Positions 43,886 through 52,638 are shown, counted from the stretch's first letter. The stretch: DNA of 64,000 bases from Paenibacillus_AB hodogayensis (GCF_039536325.1 NZ_BAAAYO010000010.1:62001-126000); one strand, 5' to 3'. The notes: generated from the sequence alone by a model not told the origin. Numbers and translations are program-made.

Positions 43886-44821
43886 TTATTGAGCTCCCGC
43901 CAAGGGCAGTATCGAACGCAGCGTCGCCGCAAGCCGTTCCAGATTGTTTACCTCGATACGGTGATTCGGCTGCAGACCGGCTTCGTCCCTCGTCCGGCAT
44001 GCGGTCGTCAGCGGCAGACCGATGCTCTGCAGATGGTATTTGGCGTTGACGGGGTAGTATTGCAGCTCGATCAGCGAGCCGACCGACAGGAAGCTTTGCA
44101 GCAGCTCCGCCGCCGTTTGGTCTTCTTCGCCGCGCAGACCGACCAGACGCACGTACAGGTCCGGGTGGAAATTGGCCATCACCCCGCTGAAGCCGGCAGC
44201 GCCCAGCCTGAGCGAATCGAGCAGCGTGGTCGTATTGGCGTTGAACAGCTTGAGCGGACTTCCGGCAACGGCTGCGAGCTTTGCCTCGATCTGTCCGATA
44301 TCGCAGCTCGTGTCCTTCAGGAACAAGAAACGGCCGGTTTCCGCGCACCAACGGAGCAGTTCCGGAGACAGCAGCCTTTTGTAAGGATAAGGGCATTCGT
44401 AAATACCGAACGATAGCTCCGGCAAAGCGTCCAGCAGCAAGCGGGCGTTAGCCTTCCACTTCTCTTCGTCCTCGTGCTCGGCCGCGAGCCGGTTGCTGAC
44501 CAGCACGACCGCATCCACGCCCGTAGCGCCGATGGCCCCCAGCTCGGCAATCTGCTCCTCGATCGAGTCCGCGATATGACCGGAGGCAATGACTTGAACC
44601 CGGCCCGCCGCCTTCTCCTTGACGAACCGCGCCAGCCCGACCCGCTCCGGCAAAGACAGACGGAACATCTCGCTGGACTGGCACACCGCGAACAAGCCAT
44701 GAACTTCTTGCGCGATATACCATTCTACCATCGCCTCCAGCGCAGCGTAGTCCACCTCGCCCGCAGCCGTGAAGGGCGTAACCATCGTAGGCCATATCCC
44801 GTCGGCTATCGATTGTTTCAT
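43886..44821 (-). CDS. DHDPS/N-acetylneuraminate-lyase superfamily aldolase
   Basis: A 311-residue class I aldolase of the DapA/NanA superfamily. Schiff-base Lys169 lies in FLFLKDTSCD and the catalytic Tyr141 in GIYECPYP. The usual carboxylate-binding G-S/T-T-G-E motif is replaced by CQSSE at about 47-51, so it is not a true dihydrodipicolinate synthase. It more likely cleaves a 2-keto-3-deoxy sugar acid to pyruvate and an aldehyde, which would follow on from the dehydratase. ATG 44821 follows GAGGAACC. A predicted IclR operator lies upstream. Confidence 0.88.
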   Translation of the reverse strand: MKQSIADGIWPTMVTPFTAAGEVDYAALEAMVEWYIAQEVHGLFAVCQSSEMFRLSLPERVGLARFVKEKAAGRVQVIASGHIADSIEEQIAELGAIGATGVDAVVLVSNRLAAEHEDEEKWKANARLLLDALPELSFGIYECPYPYKRLLSPELLRWCAETGRFLFLKDTSCDIGQIEAKLAAVAGSPLKLFNANTTTLLDSLRLGAAGFSGVMANFHPDLYVRLVGLRGEEDQTAAELLQSFLSVGSLIELQYYPVNAKYHLQSIGLPLTTACRTRDEAGLQPNHRIEVNNLERLAATLRSILPLAGAQ

Positions 44822-44842
44822 TTTCGGTTCCTCATTTCTTTT

Positions 44843-44863
44843 TTGTTCTAAAATAAAGAACAA
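44843..44863 (-). promoter_or_regulatory. Predicted IclR operator upstream of the aldolase gene
   Basis: A 21-bp palindrome with arms TTGTTCT and AGAACAA around AAAATAA. It shares arms and the AAT centre with the site at 45964. A weaker third copy, TTGTTC...GAACGA with the same spacing, lies at 44897-44917. Confidence 0.6.
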
Positions 44864-44997
44864 CGTTCCGATAATATTATAAAAATAAAAAGCGGTTTGT
44901 TCCGCCATCGAGAACGAGGTTCGTTTTTTTAATTCTTCTTTATTTTAGTACAGCCCCGTGTCCTTTACAATCGTTTTTTGCGCACGGGGAACGCAGC

Positions 44998-45750
44998 TTA
45001 CAGCTTCTCCTCGATCTGGCGGACCAGCTCGCCTAGCTTGGACGCATAGGCGCCGATCGTATTGTCCTCGAAACGAAGCGACGGTCCGGATACGCTAATG
45101 CCGGCGACGACCTGTCTTTTTTTGTTCAAGATTGGCATGCCTACGCATTTGATGCCGTATTCGTGCTCCATGTTGTCGATGGAATAGCCCCGCGCCCTGA
45201 TCGCCTTCAGCTCCGCAAGCAGCGCCTCCCGTTCCGCGATCGTTTGGTCGGTGTACTTACGGAGTCCTTTGGCGCAAATCGATTCCACCGTTTCGGCAGG
45301 GAGAAAGGCCAGCATCGCTTTGCCGATGCCCGTACAGTACAACGGAGCCTTGACGCCGAGCATGGAGCGGGTAGACAGCTTGTTTTTAGGGGAGCACGAT
45401 TCGAGGTAGATGACTTCGGTGTCGTTCGGCATGCCCAAATAGACGGTTTCATTGGCGAAATCGGCCATTTCCTGCATATACGGCAGCGTCATTTTGCGGA
45501 TGTTCATATTGGCGGAGATGACGTTGCCAAGCTCCAAAACTTTAAAGCCGAGCCGATATTTTTCATTTTCCGCGTTTTGCTCCAAATAACCGGCTTTGAC
45601 GAACGTATCGACGATATTATGAACATTGCTCTTGTACAGCCCGAGCTGCTCGCTCAGCTCGGTAATGCCGCGCTCCGGATTGTCGACCGTGAAGCAGTCC
45701 AAAATACGCAACGCTTTATATAAAGACTTCACTTTAATCTCTTCCGCCAT
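44998..45750 (-). CDS. IclR family transcriptional regulator
   Basis: A 250-residue regulator of the KdgR/IclR class. The N-terminal HTH is ITELSEQLGLYKSNVHNIVDT and the C-terminal IclR effector domain begins ENEKYRLGFKVLELG. The family often controls 2-keto-3-deoxygluconate or other sugar-acid catabolism, matching the neighbouring dehydratase and aldolase. The start follows AGAGG. It is divergent from the sialidase-like gene, and an inverted repeat (TTCCATT/AATGGAA) in its own upstream region may be an auto-regulatory site. Confidence 0.92.
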   Translation of the reverse strand: MAEEIKVKSLYKALRILDCFTVDNPERGITELSEQLGLYKSNVHNIVDTFVKAGYLEQNAENEKYRLGFKVLELGNVISANMNIRKMTLPYMQEMADFANETVYLGMPNDTEVIYLESCSPKNKLSTRSMLGVKAPLYCTGIGKAMLAFLPAETVESICAKGLRKYTDQTIAEREALLAELKAIRARGYSIDNMEHEYGIKCVGMPILNKKRQVVAGISVSGPSLRFEDNTIGAYASKLGELVRQIEEKL

Positions 45751-45907
45751 CGGACCAGCCTCTTATCTGTTCAATTTAGTAGTCTTTCCATTGATTTCAT
45801 CTTAATGGAACCGGGCCGGTTTGACAACTTCTCATTTGCTCGCAAAACCTCGTTGGAGGTGGTGCCGGGTCAAAAAAAAGAAAATTTGAAATCGCTTTAA
45901 AAAAGGG

Positions 45908-45936
45908 TTGATAACCGGTGCGCGATGTTTTATTCT
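45908..45936 (+). promoter_or_regulatory. Promoter of the sialidase-like gene
   Basis: TTGATA (45908-45913), a 17-bp spacer and TATTCT (45931-45936). The predicted operator at 45964-45984 lies just downstream, where a repressor could block transcription. Confidence 0.5.
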
Positions 45937-45963
45937 TGAATCATTCCGAATAAAAAATGAACG

Positions 45964-45984
45964 ATGTTCTTTAATGAAGAACAT
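45964..45984 (+). promoter_or_regulatory. Predicted IclR operator upstream of the sialidase-like gene
   Basis: A 21-bp palindrome: arms ATGTTCTT and AAGAACAT around TAATG. It is 30 bp from the start codon and matches the site at 44843-44863 in arms and spacing. Confidence 0.6.
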
Positions 45985-46014
45985 TAAAACGTTCAAAGAG
46001 GAGACAAAGCCGTT

Positions 46015-47478
46015 ATGAGTCAAACGACCGCTACAGGCTGGAATATCGCCAACCCCGAACAACTGTACAAGGCAGCCGTATCCGACAGTGCTTCTTACGG
46101 GACCACCCTGCACCTCATGCGCCTCGCTCCGGGAGAAGGCTCCCTTACGGCGGATTGGATCGATTTCGCCGAGGACGCCGTCCCCCATCGGGAATATTCG
46201 CTTGAATACCGGACGAGAGGCGGAACGGATGCGACGGTCATCCCGCTTGGCCGCGGCCGGGGAAGCGGCGCCGCGACGATAACCGGGCTGACCGACGGTA
46301 CGGACTACGAGCTGTGCATCCTGGCGGAGCAAGCGGGTTCTCCCGAACCGGAGCGCAGTCCATGGAGACTGTTCCGTCCCGGTCACGTGCCTGGAACAGT
46401 TATCAATTACATTCACCCCGAGGATTACACGTACGGTTTTTCCGGCCGCTCGGTCGCCAGCCCTTCGATCGTCCGCCTGCCGGACGGCTCGCTGCTTGCT
46501 TCGCACGATATTTTTTGGGGCAATGAAGGGCAAAACACGTCGATGCTGTTCCGTTCCCGCGACGACGGCGCAACATGGTCGTTCGTGCAATTTTTGTACC
46601 CATGCTTCTGGGGCAAACTGTTCTTGCACCGCGGCCGGCTATATATGCTGGCGACAAGCACGGAATACGGGGCGCTCTTGATCGGCCGTTCCGATGACGG
46701 CGGAGAAACGTGGAGCGCTCCTACTGAGATTATTGCCGCAGGCAGCCAGAAGGCCGGAGGCCCGCATAAGGCGCCGATGCCGGTCATCGAGCACAACGGC
46801 CGGTTATGGACCGGCATCGACTACGGCTCGTGGACGCTCGGTTCCCACGCGTCCGGGCTCGTCTCCGTCCCGGCTGACGCGGATCTGCTCGACTCGTCCC
46901 AGTGGACGGTTATGCCGTTCCTTCCTTACGATCTGGAATGGCCGGGAACGGTCGGCGGAACGAACCGCGCCGGCTTGCTGGAAGGCAATGCGGTCGTGAC
47001 GCCGGACGGCAAGCTGGTGAACCTGCTCCGCTACCAGACGAACGGCGGCAACCCGGACCACGGCCGGGCGATTATGCTGCAAGCGGATCCGGATCGGCCG
47101 GAGCAACCGCTTACCTTTTACAAGGTCATTCCCTTTTACGGCAATTTGTCCAAATTCACGGTTTATTACGATCTGGACTCGGCTTGCTACTGGTCGCTCG
47201 TCAGCCGGGTGAAGCCGGACAAAACCGGGCAGCGCAACATTCTCGCTCTCGTCCGCTCGGCCGATCTGGAGCATTGGGAGATCGTGCAGGACGTCCTCAA
47301 CTACGAGGACAACGGCTGGCCCGAGGACTTCAAGAAAGTCGGCTTTCAGTATATCGACTGGATCAGCGACGGGGACGATATCCTCTTCGCCTCCCGGACG
47401 GCGATCAACGGAGCGTACAATTTCCACAACGCCAACTATTTGACCTATCACAAGATAGCGAATTTCCGCAGCCTTTAG
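46015..47478 (+). CDS. Sialidase-fold (BNR/Asp-box) protein without signal peptide
   Basis: A 487-residue protein. An N-terminal ~110-residue beta-rich domain (fibronectin-like: YSLEYRTRGGTDATVIPLGR) precedes a six-bladed propeller with Asp-box motifs SRDDGATWSF and SDDGGETWSA, as in sialidases and related exo-hydrolases. I see no signal peptide, so the protein is probably cytosolic and acts on an imported oligosaccharide. Related folds include exo-alpha-sialidases, KDO- or rhamnogalacturonan-cleaving enzymes and phosphorylases. ATG 46015 follows GAGGAGAC. It is divergent from iclR and preceded by the operator. Confidence 0.85.
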   Translation: MSQTTATGWNIANPEQLYKAAVSDSASYGTTLHLMRLAPGEGSLTADWIDFAEDAVPHREYSLEYRTRGGTDATVIPLGRGRGSGAATITGLTDGTDYELCILAEQAGSPEPERSPWRLFRPGHVPGTVINYIHPEDYTYGFSGRSVASPSIVRLPDGSLLASHDIFWGNEGQNTSMLFRSRDDGATWSFVQFLYPCFWGKLFLHRGRLYMLATSTEYGALLIGRSDDGGETWSAPTEIIAAGSQKAGGPHKAPMPVIEHNGRLWTGIDYGSWTLGSHASGLVSVPADADLLDSSQWTVMPFLPYDLEWPGTVGGTNRAGLLEGNAVVTPDGKLVNLLRYQTNGGNPDHGRAIMLQADPDRPEQPLTFYKVIPFYGNLSKFTVYYDLDSACYWSLVSRVKPDKTGQRNILALVRSADLEHWEIVQDVLNYEDNGWPEDFKKVGFQYIDWISDGDDILFASRTAINGAYNFHNANYLTYHKIANFRSL

Positions 47479-47581
47479 TACAAAGTCAGAGCTATTCCTG
47501 TGTATTCCGGAAGGATCGATCCCTTGAGGTGCAAGGGACTCGGTCCATTCCAAGGATACCGTTCAAGGTCTGACTTTGTAC
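47478..47581. repeat. Palindromic intergenic repeat, copy 2
   Basis: Perfect 13-bp terminal inverted repeats GTACAAAGTCAGA (47478-47490) and TCTGACTTTGTAC (47569-47581) bound a 104-bp element. Inside is a hairpin CCCTT-GAGGTGC-AAGGG. The left arm begins at the G of the stop codon of the sialidase-like gene. Copy 1 lies at 34077-34153. It has no coding capacity and resembles a small palindromic mobile or terminator-like repeat. Confidence 0.65.
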
Positions 47582-47700
47582 TTGCTCTCCGAGCCCGAGC
47601 TGCGCTGGGCAGCGGGCGGCCATGCCGCCTGCTCTCTGCGCAGCCGGCGCCGCTGAGGCAAGCCCGTCCCCTTGAAGAACGGCTTGCTTCCATTCCCTTT

Positions 47701-48147
47701 CTACCATTCGGAAAAACAATCCTCAATCAACGCCTCGAAGGAGTCCGCCAACGTCTCAAGCTCTCCCGTATCGTGGTAATACATCAGCACCTGACCTTCG
47801 GGATTAATCATAATAGGATCGCCGGCGCCATCTATCGATATTACGTAGCTGCTGCGCAGAATCTCTTCAGCCGGCTCCCCCTCCTCTACTTGCTCTCGAA
47901 ACCCCAGCGTCAAACTGACCACCGTTTCTTTTCCGAGACTGGAACCGTTAGAGAACCCCTTGACCTCCACCCCTGCATAAGCTCCCCCAAATGTCTGTAT
48001 AAAATGAACGTAGTCTGCATGAAAACGTACATTCAACCGTTCCTGCGCCTGAATGATTTCTTCTTGGCTTGCCGGACTGCCAACTAAAGTAGAGTTATCC
48101 TCGCGAAATAGGAACGCCTTTAATCGTTCCATTAGCTCCTCGTTCAT
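47701..48147 (-). CDS. SMI1/KNR4 (SUKH) family protein
   Basis: A 148-residue protein of the SUKH superfamily. It shows the typical LNVRFHADYVHFIQTFGGAYAG helix-strand and a central beta region (YVISIDGAGDPIMINPEGQV). Bacterial SUKH proteins are mostly immunity proteins against nuclease or polymorphic toxins. No toxin gene is visible next to it, so it may be an orphan immunity gene. ATG 48147 follows AGGAGG by 8 nt. Confidence 0.85.
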   Translation of the reverse strand: MNEELMERLKAFLFREDNSTLVGSPASQEEIIQAQERLNVRFHADYVHFIQTFGGAYAGVEVKGFSNGSSLGKETVVSLTLGFREQVEEGEPAEEILRSSYVISIDGAGDPIMINPEGQVLMYYHDTGELETLADSFEALIEDCFSEW

Positions 48148-48217
48148 AGGGGCTGCCTCCTAGCCGATGGTTTGTGTGGTGGTACAAAAGCCTTGATAAA
48201 AGCCTTGTTCGCACGTA

Positions 48218-49006
48218 TCATCCCCGTCCGCTTCCGGATTTAGCTCCTCGACTGGCAAGCCACTGAACGAGTTCGGCAGCGGAACTGCGTTTTGCTGCGT
48301 CCAGTGGAGTGAGTCCATCCCAAACGGAAATCCAGTTCAGTTCGGCCCCTTGTTCGAAAAGGTATTCTGCAGGTTGGAGCTGCCCTCCGTGGCATGCGCA
48401 CCAGAAGGCGACGGTAACCTCGCCCGGAGGAGATGAGCTATTCGCTCCCCAAGGATATCGCTCAGAAAGCTTTTTCCCGGTGAAATACGCCTTTATTTCG
48501 TCCATCTGCCCAAGCGCAGCCGCATGCCAGAGTGCCATCATCGCCCCGCGTTCAACCAATCTATGGGCGGCGCGCCATTGGGCGAACGCTACGGCATCGT
48601 CCAGCGGCGTGCCGCCGGCGATCACCGCACCTGGCGCTTCAATGTCGGCGCCAGCATCAAGAAGCGCGTCAAGCACCTGAATATCATCGGAGCTCGCAGC
48701 CCAATGAAGCGGTGTCTCGGCGTGCGGACCCGTGTAACGGGCGTTCACGTCCGCGCCGCACTCGACTAATACGCCCACGGCGGCCGATCCGTTTGGGAAG
48801 TGACCGGGCCAGTCGGTTACCACATGCAGAAGCGTTCTAGATATCCTACTCCTTTCACCTTCGTTGGTATTGTCCCTTCCAATCATCCTTGCCGTTGCCA
48901 GCCCCGGATTCTCGACGAGCAATCGCTTCAACGATGGAATATCGCCAGAGTGAATCGCTTTAACAACAGCTATTGCCAACGTATCATCTTCGTAAATTAA
49001 TTCCAC
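48218..49006 (-). CDS. Ankyrin-repeat protein
   Basis: A ~262-residue soluble protein with about five ankyrin repeats (TLLHVVTDWPG, TPLHWAASSDDIQVLDALLDAGAD, TPLDDAVAFAQWRAAHRLVERGA and others). The repeats bind protein partners. The GTG start (49006) has AGGAGG 7 nt upstream, better than TTG 49012. It stands beside the SMI1/KNR4 gene in the same direction, a pairing often seen in immunity islands. Partner unknown. Confidence 0.85.
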   Translation of the reverse strand: MELIYEDDTLAIAVVKAIHSGDIPSLKRLLVENPGLATARMIGRDNTNEGERSRISRTLLHVVTDWPGHFPNGSAAVGVLVECGADVNARYTGPHAETPLHWAASSDDIQVLDALLDAGADIEAPGAVIAGGTPLDDAVAFAQWRAAHRLVERGAMMALWHAAALGQMDEIKAYFTGKKLSERYPWGANSSSPPGEVTVAFWCACHGGQLQPAEYLFEQGAELNWISVWDGLTPLDAAKRSSAAELVQWLASRGAKSGSGRG

Positions 49007-49012
49007 CTCCAA

Positions 49013-49331
49013 ACCTCCTCCAAAAAGCTATACTCTATCGCCTATATCGCTCACTTTTTCGGAATATGTATTGACTCTCCTCCTGCAGGAGGCCCTAAGA
49101 TGACATTCGAATAGATGACGAAAGGGGCAAACGTAAATGTCAGAATCCATTCGACTGCTGCGGAATGGCTTTGTTCGAGCAGAAGTCGCCGGATTCTGTT
49201 TTTTTGCAGCATTCCTAATCATGATTCCGCTATTCCGGAGCAAAGATCAAAGGGATCGGTCGTCGGCATAGTTGGAATCACCGCCTGTGCATTTCCGTTA
49301 AAGGAACGATAACAAGGCCGATTTGTATGTA
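49013..49331. other. Intergenic region with a possible small ORF
   Basis: About 320 bp at the edge of the AT-rich stretch. A 44-codon ORF (49137-49271, plus strand) with one hydrophobic segment and an AAAGGGG sequence 9 nt upstream is the only candidate gene. I would not rely on it. Confidence 0.3.
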
Positions 49332-50465
49332 CTATGTGATTTCACTACTTAAATCCCAAGACTCTTCTGCCATGTTAAGAAGTTCCCGAACTACTGAAAA
49401 CAGATGACTCGATCTGTCTTTCTCATTATTTCTATTGTCCTGCTCCAAGTTACTAAGCAGCTTATCAATAACCATGATAAACCTAAGCGATGCAGTAGTA
49501 GTAAAACCAAAACGAGCAAGCTTAGCATTTCCATCCCAACCTACCTCTCTAAGTCCTTGGAGATAATTTAGAAATAACTCTTCCTTGTAGTCTGATGCTT
49601 TGTCAATTGAAATCTTCTTCTTTAATAATGCATATCCAAATATTCGACCAAGCTCTTCTCCTACACCTGAGATGCTTGCAAACTGCCAATCAATCGCTAT
49701 TAATGAATCCCTGTCATTCAATTTCTCTAAAAAAATGTTATCCCAATGTACGTCTTGATGGGCAAATACACGAGGCAGTAGTTCTAATGTCTTCAGCAAA
49801 CTGTTTACACGAACCCTATTGTTTATATAAAGCTCCCACATATAATTCTTATCATCAAACTCTTTCAAATAAGATTCCCAAATAGCTTTTTGCTCCTCAA
49901 TAGGTTTAGCATAAGCAGTACAGACCTCTACCCACGAACGCATCCAGGAACGGCATAAGAAAGACTCCGTTGGGAGAGGAGTTCCTGTTAGGTAGGCGCC
50001 ATTATATTTTCCGAGTAAGTAGGATATTTTACACATATGCGTTAAGGACCAGTCATTCTGGATAGGTTCAATGGCTATATCATCAAGCCAGATCCAGACC
50101 GATCCATCAGAATGCTCTTCTACTGCATGACATATGGGAGCACGTATATCTTGCGGTAACTGATTCAGTATTCCAGAATCGTAAACCAAAGCTTCTCGTT
50201 TCCAGTAATAGTAGTGATTAACTTGATTTCGCATAAAATCAGGCTTCAATACTTTGATAATCAAAGTATAATTTTGACTTTCATCGTCTTTTATTAAAAC
50301 TGTACAAGATACTCTATAGACTGAGCTTTCTTCCTTGTTTTTTCCAAGTGGACTACAGTTCCATGATATCAACTGAAAAATTTTAGATGGTACAATTCGC
50401 TGTAACAGTGACTCTAAGAAAGTAGGATCAATACTAATTTCTTTTCCATTTCTTGTGGTTACCAT
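49332..50465 (-). CDS. Aminoglycoside-phosphotransferase-fold kinase
   Basis: A 377-residue protein of the APH/choline-kinase fold. The Brenner motif is HQDVHWDNIF (His, Asp and Asn in order), followed by IDWQ carrying the metal-binding Asp. A nucleotide-binding beta region lies at the N-terminus (TLIIKVLKP). The DNA is clearly AT-richer than most of the window, which suggests later acquisition. The second kinase of this fold lies 83 bp upstream and runs the same way. Possible substrates are small metabolites or antibiotics; resistance is not implied. Confidence 0.8.
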   Translation of the reverse strand: MVTTRNGKEISIDPTFLESLLQRIVPSKIFQLISWNCSPLGKNKEESSVYRVSCTVLIKDDESQNYTLIIKVLKPDFMRNQVNHYYYWKREALVYDSGILNQLPQDIRAPICHAVEEHSDGSVWIWLDDIAIEPIQNDWSLTHMCKISYLLGKYNGAYLTGTPLPTESFLCRSWMRSWVEVCTAYAKPIEEQKAIWESYLKEFDDKNYMWELYINNRVRVNSLLKTLELLPRVFAHQDVHWDNIFLEKLNDRDSLIAIDWQFASISGVGEELGRIFGYALLKKKISIDKASDYKEELFLNYLQGLREVGWDGNAKLARFGFTTTASLRFIMVIDKLLSNLEQDNRNNEKDRSSHLFSVVRELLNMAEESWDLSSEIT

Positions 50466-50547
50466 TACTATTGGACCTCCATTTATTTGAAATTATGGAT
50501 TTTTTAAATATTCTTGAAACTGACCAAAGTTCCTTCCTGACTATCTT

Positions 50548-51549
50548 TTAAATCTCTATTGCATGAAATAAAAACGGTGCTCCGCTTAAATAATTTTTTA
50601 TTATGGCTTGTGCATAGGGCTGTTCTTCTATAAGTCCTTCTGTTTCTCGTGAATCGGGAGCATGGTGACAGTAATTTTCGATCATAACCATCACTGCAAA
50701 GGTCTCCAATTCAGGAAGCCAGCCGTCTCCCAGTCTCCTAATGCTCTGGTAGCCCTTAATGACCAGCTCCCTTTGAGCGGGATAAAGCCTCAAGATGGTA
50801 TGTGCAATATCATAAAGAAAATATCCAAATCCACATCTTCCAAAATCGATCGGGCAAGGCTCGCCATTGTAAAATACAATGTTGCCTTGGTGCAGATCAC
50901 CGTGAATTAATCCGTAGCTCGCGCTATCCTTACACAGTTTGATAATCCTCTGAAGGATCCTCTCAGCCGCTGATTCGTATAAAGCATATTCTGCGTCTGT
51001 CAAAAATTTATCATAGTGTTGCGCCAGACGCTCCAGCGCTTGTCTAAAGCTTTGCTCCCCCCAAACGGGGCGCGTGAAGTTAGAGGGTATTTCGAATTGC
51101 TGTGAGGCTTGATGGAGATTTGCCAAGAGGATTCCCTCTTTATAAATTTGGTCTTCAGAAAATCCTTCACTTTCGTGAACGCCCTCCACCCAACGCATCA
51201 GTGAGGCGTAAACGTGGGAACCGTTCTCTTGATCAATTCTTACGGTTCTGAATCCGTTTCGATCCAAAACTCCCCGAGGAAGAGGAGTATTCACTCTTTC
51301 ATTTAAAGCATCCAGCCAAACGATTTCGGAAGTAATCTCATCGTTATTCATTCCTGAATGGATACGGAGTAAAAAAGACCCTTCTATACTTGTTCGTATG
51401 ATAAATGTACAAGTATCAGATAGTTGATTAAACCGAATTTGTTCCCAATCCAAGTCATAGTTTTGTAATGCTCGCAAGGCCGCGCCCTTTAACTGCACGA
51501 TTGTTTTCTTTATATCTTCTTCGGAGCCTATTTTAAATACCCCTGTCAT
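50548..51549 (-). CDS. Aminoglycoside-phosphotransferase-fold kinase
   Basis: A 333-residue kinase of the APH fold. The catalytic loop LIHGDLHQGNIVF and the metal-binding DFGRCGFGYFLYD are intact, and the N-terminal domain shows TCTFIIRTSIEGSFLLRIH. Choice of ATG 51549 rests on the GGGGGA upstream. It is a different branch from its downstream neighbour: it resembles homoserine-kinase/spectinomycin-type APH proteins. AT-rich like the neighbour. Confidence 0.8.
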   Translation of the reverse strand: MTGVFKIGSEEDIKKTIVQLKGAALRALQNYDLDWEQIRFNQLSDTCTFIIRTSIEGSFLLRIHSGMNNDEITSEIVWLDALNERVNTPLPRGVLDRNGFRTVRIDQENGSHVYASLMRWVEGVHESEGFSEDQIYKEGILLANLHQASQQFEIPSNFTRPVWGEQSFRQALERLAQHYDKFLTDAEYALYESAAERILQRIIKLCKDSASYGLIHGDLHQGNIVFYNGEPCPIDFGRCGFGYFLYDIAHTILRLYPAQRELVIKGYQSIRRLGDGWLPELETFAVMVMIENYCHHAPDSRETEGLIEEQPYAQAIIKNYLSGAPFLFHAIEI

Positions 51550-51561
51550 GGAATCCCCCAT

Positions 51562-51811
51562 TCATTAGTACACCTTCTCAAAACTGATATTAACTTAAAT
51601 TTTTTATACAAGGGGAGGAATTATTTTCTTTAATTAATCTCGAATGTAAATCGATTATTCAAAAATGCAGTTAACTCGGGAACTCCTGAGCCTGCTCGAA
51701 GCGAAACAATGGGGTTTGAGTCATGGAGAGTTATACTCCTGCGGGTTGACTATATCACTAATGTCATCGTTTACACTAACGCTGAAACCAATTTAATGGA
51801 GGAATCAAACG
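51562..51811. other. Divergent intergenic region
   Basis: 250 bp between the kinase gene (minus) and the NmrA-type gene (plus). It holds both promoters. A TTGACT at 51747 is a possible -35 but no well-placed -10 was found. Confidence 0.4.
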
Positions 51812-52630
51812 ATGACCATTTTGGTAACAGGAGCAACCGGGAACGTAGGCCGCCATGTAGTCCATACACTCTTTCAATCTGGACGATCTGTACGTGCGTT
51901 GTCGCGAAATCCGAAAGCAGCAATTCTGCCTGAAGAAGTAGAAGTTGTATACGGCGACCTTACTATGCCAGAAACTCTCGTGCCCGTGTTAAAAGGGATC
52001 GAGGGCATTTTCCTATTGACGAGTAGTGCTGGCGGTTCCCCGCTACAGACCGGAAGCGAAATTATTGAACTTGCCGTGAAGGCGGGGGTTCGTCGAATCG
52101 TTATGTTGTGGAATGGTGAGAAGGGAACAGTAGAACGGGCAACGGAGGCTAGCGACCTTGAATGGACCCATATTCATCCTTATTGCGAGTTCATGTCCAA
52201 TACGCTTGCGTGGACCGAATCCATTCGTACGGAAAGAGTCGTTCGGGAGCCATTCGGAGACACGCCCAATGCCGTCATCCACGAGGCTGATGTCGCAGCG
52301 GTAGCGGCAACCGTATTGACGCAGGACGGACATGCCGGAAAAACCTATGTGTTAACGGGGCCTGAAGCCCTCACACCACGCGATAAAGCACGAATGATCG
52401 GAGAAGCGCTTGGTCGGAATATTCGATTTAGTGAACTTTCGAAAGATCAAGCTCACGAACGAATGAAAACAATGAACCTTCCCGAAGACGTGATTGAGTA
52501 TGTTCTCCATTGGCATGAGAATCTTCCTGCAGAAGCCTACACGGTGGTTCCAACCGTTAAGGAGGTTACCGGTCAACAAGCACGAACCTTCGCACAATGG
52601 GTTACAGCTCATATTCAAGACTTTAGCTAA
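51812..52630 (+). CDS. NmrA-type NAD(P)-binding reductase
   Basis: A 272-residue SDR-extended/NmrA-like protein. The nucleotide-binding motif is TGATGNVGRHV, and the protein continues with RALSRNP and YGDLTMPETLVPVLKG. Family members are NAD(P)-dependent quinone or azo reductases or redox sensors. The Ser/Tyr/Lys active-site triad is not clear. The ATG follows GGAGG. A MerR regulator follows downstream. The G+C is intermediate between the surroundings and the AT-rich kinases. Confidence 0.88.
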   Translation: MTILVTGATGNVGRHVVHTLFQSGRSVRALSRNPKAAILPEEVEVVYGDLTMPETLVPVLKGIEGIFLLTSSAGGSPLQTGSEIIELAVKAGVRRIVMLWNGEKGTVERATEASDLEWTHIHPYCEFMSNTLAWTESIRTERVVREPFGDTPNAVIHEADVAAVAATVLTQDGHAGKTYVLTGPEALTPRDKARMIGEALGRNIRFSELSKDQAHERMKTMNLPEDVIEYVLHWHENLPAEAYTVVPTVKEVTGQQARTFAQWVTAHIQDFS

Positions 52631-52638
52631 CGGAATCA

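Noticed and set aside
45770..45810. Repeat TTCCATT..AATGGAA as an IclR operator
   Set aside because: Different arms from the paired 21-bp palindromes; mentioned as possible auto-regulation only.
34077..47581. Composite transposon bounded by the two palindromic repeats
   Set aside because: No transposase, and no target-site duplication can be seen; kept as a repeat pair only.
49137..49271. 44-codon ORF with one hydrophobic segment
   Set aside because: Poor start context and composition; mentioned only as content of the gap.
49332..51549. Antibiotic resistance by the two APH-fold genes
   Set aside because: The fold covers many metabolite kinases; nothing in the sequence points to an antibiotic substrate.
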